Source: Oscillibacter sp. (GTDB lineage: Bacteria; Bacillota; Clostridia; Oscillospirales; Oscillospiraceae). Taken from it: a stretch of 64,000 nt of DNA. Location of the stretch: assembly GCA_022652815.1 (NCBI GenBank), contig JALCRR010000007.1, positions 1 to 64,000 on the forward strand, written 5' to 3'. The first letter of the stretch is position 1. The number at the start of each line of letters is the position of its first letter. A program made the position numbers and the translations under genes. Positions 60,816-64,000 of this stretch are shown here, in pieces. The notes below the pieces were generated by a model. That model saw nothing but the letters and a program-made list of their open reading frames with translations, made no database searches and was not told the DNA's origin.

Positions 60816-61247
60816 ATGTCCACTTTTATGGCAAATAAAGCCAACATTGAGCGCAAGTGGTACATTTTGGACGCAGCTGGCAAGCCCCTGGGCAAGACGG
60901 CTGTCCGCGCTGCCGATCTGCTGCGCGGCAAAGGCAAGACCACTTTCACTCCCCACGCCGATTGCGGCGACTATGTCATCGTCATCAACGCAGGTCAGGC
61001 TGTTCTGACCGGCAACAAGGGTGTTCAGAAGATCTACCGCACCCACTCCGGCTGGATCGGCGGTCTGCATGAGACCCCGTATCACATTCTGATGAAGGAA
61101 AAGCCCGAGCTGGCCATGCGCGTTGCAGTCCGCGGCATGCTGCCCAAGAACACCGTTGCCAAGGATTCTCTCAAGCGCCTGCATATCTACGCCGACGCAA
61201 ACTACGAGCAGCAGGCCCAGCAGCCCGTCGCTCTGGACGTTGAATAA
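60816..61247 (+). CDS. rplM: 50S ribosomal protein L13
   Basis: A 143-residue L13 of normal length. [39 protein letters not shown] and [20 protein letters not shown] are universal L13 segments. GGAGG lies 7 nt before the ATG. L13 is an early assembler of the 50S subunit. rpsI follows after 14 bp, the conserved bacterial order. Confidence 0.99.
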   Translation: MSTFMANKANIERKWYILDAAGKPLGKTAVRAADLLRGKGKTTFTPHADCGDYVIVINAGQAVLTGNKGVQKIYRTHSGWIGGLHETPYHILMKEKPELAMRVAVRGMLPKNTVAKDSLKRLHIYADANYEQQAQQPVALDVE

Positions 61248-61261
61248 GGAGGAGCAAGAGA

Positions 61262-61666
61262 ATGTATCAGTCTAAGAAACCGTATCTGTATGGCACCGGC
61301 CGCAGAAAGTCTTCTGTCGCTCGTGTTCATCTGTTCCCCAACGGCACCGGCTCCATCACCATCAACGGTCGTGACATCGACGAGTATTTCGGCCTGGACA
61401 CTCTGAAGATGGTTGTCCGTCAGCCCCTGGAAGCTACCGAGAACACTGGCAAGATGGATATTGTTGCCACTGTTACCGGCGGCGGCGTGTCCGGTCAGGC
61501 CGGCGCTCTGCGTCACGGCATTGCCCGCGCTCTGCTGCTGTCCTCCGAGGACTATCGTCCCATTCTGAAAAAGGCTGGCTTCCTGACCCGCGATCCTCGT
61601 ATGAAGGAACGTAAGAAGTACGGCCTCAAAGCCGCTCGTCGCGCACCCCAGTTCTCCAAGCGATAA
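61262..61666 (+). CDS. rpsI: 30S ribosomal protein S9
   Basis: A 134-residue S9. [35 protein letters not shown] and the basic C-terminal tail ending RRAPQFSKR, which reaches the P-site tRNA, are all present. AAGGAGG precedes the ATG. A terminator follows at once, and mobile-element DNA begins about 70 bp beyond it. Confidence 0.99.
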   Translation: MYQSKKPYLYGTGRRKSSVARVHLFPNGTGSITINGRDIDEYFGLDTLKMVVRQPLEATENTGKMDIVATVTGGGVSGQAGALRHGIARALLLSSEDYRPILKKAGFLTRDPRMKERKKYGLKAARRAPQFSKR

Positions 61667-61678
61667 GAAGACCTCAAA

Positions 61679-61713
61679 AACCCTGGAACCGCAATGGTTC
61701 CAGGGTTCTTCTT
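61679..61713 (+). terminator. Terminator of rplM-rpsI
   Basis: Stem AACCCTGGAACC / GGTTCCAGGGTT with a GCAAT loop and CTTCTTT after it, 12 nt past the stop. Confidence 0.88.
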
Positions 61714-61773
61714 TCACCTCTGCATATCCATATTTTCCCATCATGTTTCAAAAGTCAGCTTTTTGGTGTACCA

Positions 61774-61958
61774 TATATTGTGGTATGATTTCAAAAAACG
61801 CCACAATATAAGGTCACGGTACAGGTTGCGGTACATTTGAGGTTACGATTGAGGTTACAAAATTATTCTAAATTATGGAAATTTTATGACTGCGATGTAC
61901 TGGAAATAGGGCATTTCTAATTTCGTTCCAATTTTTAACAGGTACATTTTGAGGTTAC
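61774..61958. repeat. Iteron-like repeats at the integrative-element edge
   Basis: Inverted repeat TATATTGTGG (61774-61783) / CCACAATATA (61801-61810) with a 17-nt centre. Then GAGGTTAC at 61839-61846, 61851-61858 and 61951-61958, two of these inside the longer word GGTACATTT(T)GAGGTTAC, and related GGTCAC and GGTTGC words at 61812-61830. The cluster lies between rpsI and an excisionase-like gene, where integrase/excisionase arm sites or an attachment site would be expected. Confidence 0.6.
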
Positions 61959-61990
61959 AGATTTCCAAGGCGCATAGTTGTGGCCTTCTA

Positions 61991-62041
61991 CAGAACAGAA
62001 GCCCTATCTGCTCCATTGAGCTAGATAGGGCTTCTGTTCTG
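61991..62041 (-). terminator. Long perfect hairpin after the excisionase gene
   Basis: Perfect 19-bp stem (61991-62009 with 62023-62041) with a 13-nt loop, beginning 6 nt past the stop of the HTH gene on the minus strand. It lacks a U-run, so it may be a transcription barrier or an RNA 3' stabiliser. Confidence 0.65.
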
Positions 62042-62046
62042 TAATT

Positions 62047-62265
62047 TCAATGGTTATACCATGTATGTGCCTGCTGATTGCATAGATTTCGGGGTTTCTG
62101 TTCTACTCGTGCCATGTACTTATCAATATGCTCCTGTGAAATCTGGATCTTATAGCCAGGTCTTGCCTGATAATATCCGATTTTGTTGCATTTGATTATT
62201 CTATTCATGGTGCTCATACTGATCCCAAGAATCTCTGCTGCTTCCTTTCTTGAAAATAAGACCAT
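62047..62265 (-). CDS. Excisionase-like helix-turn-helix protein
   Basis: A 72-residue DNA-binding protein of the HTH_17/MerR-like excisionase type: FSRKEAAEILGISMSTMNRI is the helix-turn-helix, followed by a wing with ARPGYKIQISQEHIDKYMAR. The start at 62265 has AAAGGAG 9 nt upstream; a longer frame from 62391 runs through intergenic sequence. It lies at the element edge beside the iteron-like repeats. It may direct integrase-mediated excision or control element genes. Confidence 0.75.
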   Translation of the reverse strand: MVLFSRKEAAEILGISMSTMNRIIKCNKIGYYQARPGYKIQISQEHIDKYMARVEQKPRNLCNQQAHTWYNH

Positions 62266-62405
62266 ACCTGTGGACTCCTTTCTGTATCCTATGTTGAATG
62301 CCCTCGTAATAAATGTAGAAAAAGGCCCCATTTTGTACGGTGTCCTTCCACGAAAACTCGTAAAAAAAGAAAGGGGGATGGCATAAGCCACCCCTCTCTA
62401 CAGGA

Positions 62406-63494
62406 TCAGTATTCCTTAAAAGATAACATAAGGTCGTCGATGCCCTTGAAGTGCGGATCCCAACAAAGTGGATACACATCAAAGCCGTGTTCAATACCAA
62501 GCTGCTCGGCATTTTTGAGTGCCTGGGCAACGTGGGGATTAAACTCCGCATCAGAGTCAAATGCCAAAATGATCCGCCTGACGCCCTCATCATAGAGTTC
62601 AGTCAGTGCTCGCATATATTGGTTTGTATTGGCAACACCGGTTAAACCAACAAATGCACGCGCCTTTCCAAGCTGCCTGGATAAGCAGTAGGCAATGTCA
62701 GATTTCATCACGCCCTCTGTCACATAAACGGTATCCATTCCATGGCAGTAACCGACATAATGTGGGCAGCAGGCTGATGTCGCTCCAAAGTATTTTCCGG
62801 TACTCGTGAGGTTATTAAACTTACTGTGGACGGTCTTATCCAACCGAATTTGAATTGCTTCAATTTCGCCATGAATATTCCGATCCGGCAGCATGATTCC
62901 GGAGCCCCGAATATCAAGTTCCCAGCGCCCGGTCGTCTTATTGATGTAAAACCCCGGAACACCTTCCAGACTGCAGCCACATTCCAGCAAGGTGGTCACG
63001 ATCTTCTGTGACCGAACGGCCGGTGTCGTGCGGTAGCCTGCCCATTCAATCTGTTGGCTGTTCATTCCTCGTTTGAACAATGACTCCTTGTGGAGTGAGC
63101 CCAGCGAGAGCGTGGCCATCAAATTGGAGTAGGTGTTGTTCCGCACTTCGGCTGAAGCAATCGGAACTTCCTCAGTCTCAATCGCAATATGCTTGACCGG
63201 CGCAACAGGTGTTGTGGTTTGCGCAGCGCCCCCTATTAGGTCACAGAGCTCGCTGTAGGCAGCGTTCTTAGTAATCTGGTGGAACTTTGCGTACAAGTCC
63301 AAAATACCGCCCTGCGTGCCGCAGCGGGGGCATCTGAATACATCCTTTGAGAGATTGATATTCAGATGTCCGCTGCGGTCATCACAGAAGGGGCATTTGC
63401 AATACAGTTGGTCTCGGACAGTGCGCTTGACCTGAAGACCCATGACTCTGGCGACCTCTTCAATTGAAAATGGAATATTTTCTCTGGTTGCCAT
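62406..63494 (-). CDS. CHC2 zinc-finger/Toprim DNA primase of a mobile element
   Basis: A 362-residue primase-like protein. The N-terminal CHC2 finger has CKCPFCDDRSGHLNI and VFRCPRCGTQGG (Cys/His ligands). A Toprim-type domain follows (about 235-340) with DTVYVTEGVMKSDIAY (Glu), VGLTGVANTN and RIILAFDSDAEFN (DxD). It lacks the C-terminal DnaB-binding region of housekeeping DnaG and is shorter, as in primases of integrative elements and phages. GGAGG precedes the ATG. It lies 17 bp from the upstream minus-strand gene, forming an operon with it. Confidence 0.88.
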   Translation of the reverse strand: MATRENIPFSIEEVARVMGLQVKRTVRDQLYCKCPFCDDRSGHLNINLSKDVFRCPRCGTQGGILDLYAKFHQITKNAAYSELCDLIGGAAQTTTPVAPVKHIAIETEEVPIASAEVRNNTYSNLMATLSLGSLHKESLFKRGMNSQQIEWAGYRTTPAVRSQKIVTTLLECGCSLEGVPGFYINKTTGRWELDIRGSGIMLPDRNIHGEIEAIQIRLDKTVHSKFNNLTSTGKYFGATSACCPHYVGYCHGMDTVYVTEGVMKSDIAYCLSRQLGKARAFVGLTGVANTNQYMRALTELYDEGVRRIILAFDSDAEFNPHVAQALKNAEQLGIEHGFDVYPLCWDPHFKGIDDLMLSFKEY

Positions 63495-63511
63495 AGACAG
63501 TTCCTCCTAAA

Positions 63512-64000
63512 TCAACTTGCCCGTTCCAACGCTGCACGCATCAGGACAGTTGCCGCTGCCTTCATTTTCAAGTTTCTACCGGCATACTTGCGGACATACC
63601 ATTCGAGGTCTGCCGGGTTTTGAATTGCAATATCACCCAGTCGAGTGCCCGAGTAATGACCTACATCCACTGTGACTTGCTTGGCATCTTCAACGGAAAG
63701 TGCCTCGATCCATTCGTCCAGAGAAGCCGGCAGCTTGGCTGGTTCAGGAGACGACGGAGCAGGTGTCACCATAGAAGCAGTAGACTGCGCCTCAAAGGCT
63801 GTCTGCTGCATAACTGGCAGTGTCTGAACTGCCTGTGAATGAACCTCGGCATCCACATCAAAGGGAATCTCCATCGGAGCATCTGCGATCACATTGCCTC
63901 CGAGGTCGGTGTTGCCACAAAACTGGGTACCATAGCCTGCCGAAGCAAGCGCACGGCCAATCGCCGCAGTTTCTGCAATCTCCAGAAAACGATCTCCATA
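63512..64000 (-). CDS. Partial CDS at the window edge, possible ssDNA-annealing-type protein
   Basis: The frame is open to position 64000 (162 codons visible) and continues outside the window. It should not be read as starting at the internal GTG near 63892. The visible part begins YGDRFLEIAETAAIGRALAS then AGYGTQF, a pattern common to Erf/Rad52-like annealing proteins of mobile elements (AETxAIGRALxxxGYG). A Pro/Ser-rich linker follows, and then a C-terminal helical region with ALSVEDAKQVTVDVG and LEWYVRKYAGRN. The annealing assignment is tentative; no N-terminal domain is visible. Confidence 0.6.
   Translation of the reverse strand, partial: YGDRFLEIAETAAIGRALASAGYGTQFCGNTDLGGNVIADAPMEIPFDVDAEVHSQAVQTLPVMQQTAFEAQSTASMVTPAPSSPEPAKLPASLDEWIEALSVEDAKQVTVDVGHYSGTRLGDIAIQNPADLEWYVRKYAGRNLKMKAAATVLMRAALERAS

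Overview
The window looks like chromosome from a Gram-positive, probably anaerobic, endospore-forming Clostridia of the Oscillospiraceae/Ruminococcaceae type. This is inferred from spoIID, a BofA-family gene, YqzL-recO-mutS2, a DUF1540 peptide, an M-box (ykoK) Mg2+ riboswitch, strong GGAGG ribosome sites, TRAP transporters and Cys-lipoprotein binding proteins with Ser/Ala/Gly-rich linkers. The species cannot be fixed from the sequence alone.

Layout. 1-1.4 kb: the end of an IS1595-type transposase, a tRNA-Ser(GGA) and decayed non-coding DNA. 1.4-9.6 kb: a carboxylate (probably sugar-acid) catabolic locus with an IlvD/Edd dehydratase, a FadR-type GntR repressor, an RraA/HMG-aldolase-like protein, a D-2-hydroxyacid dehydrogenase and a TRAP transporter (dctPQM). 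10.4-20.7 kb: a LacI-like-sensor GGDEF protein, a patatin, a PPC/DUF296 protein, a Na/Pi symporter behind a PhoP-box-like repeat, a polar amino-acid ABC transporter and an AbgB-like M20 amidohydrolase. 20.8-24.4 kb (minus strand): a small membrane protein, mutS2, recO and a 39-residue YqzL-like gene not previously delimited.

24.7-40.5 kb: accessory region that separates era (40.5-41.4 kb) from yqzL-recO, genes that are normally neighbours in Firmicutes. A related repeat with a terminator hairpin lies at each edge in the same orientation. Inside are an intact glycerate 2-kinase, a chain of fused and broken genes (dctM', gpi', hydroxyacid dehydrogenase'), a Crp/Fnr regulator, and a divergent operon coding for a second TRAP transporter, a complete 2-oxoacid (acetoin/pyruvate-type) dehydrogenase complex E1a-E1b-E2-E3, a 3-hydroxyisobutyrate-dehydrogenase-like enzyme and a LUD protein. 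The likely logic is uptake of a hydroxy- or oxo-carboxylate, its oxidation, and oxidative decarboxylation to an acyl-CoA. The substrate is unknown.

40.5-61.7 kb: core genes. DNA repair and RNA quality control (era, uvrA, ybaK, uvrB, radC), a riboswitch-controlled mgtE, a two-piece TauE/SafE transporter, a response regulator-histidine kinase-HtrA operon, spoIID with a SigE-like promoter, tadA, DUF2508-bofA and rplM-rpsI. 61.7-64 kb: the edge of an integrative element (excisionase-like HTH protein, CHC2/Toprim primase, a protein running off the window), bordered by iteron-like repeats just after rpsI.

Three transporter operons share one design: a binding-protein gene followed at once by a perfect 12-15 bp hairpin and then the permease genes, which probably keeps the binding protein in excess.
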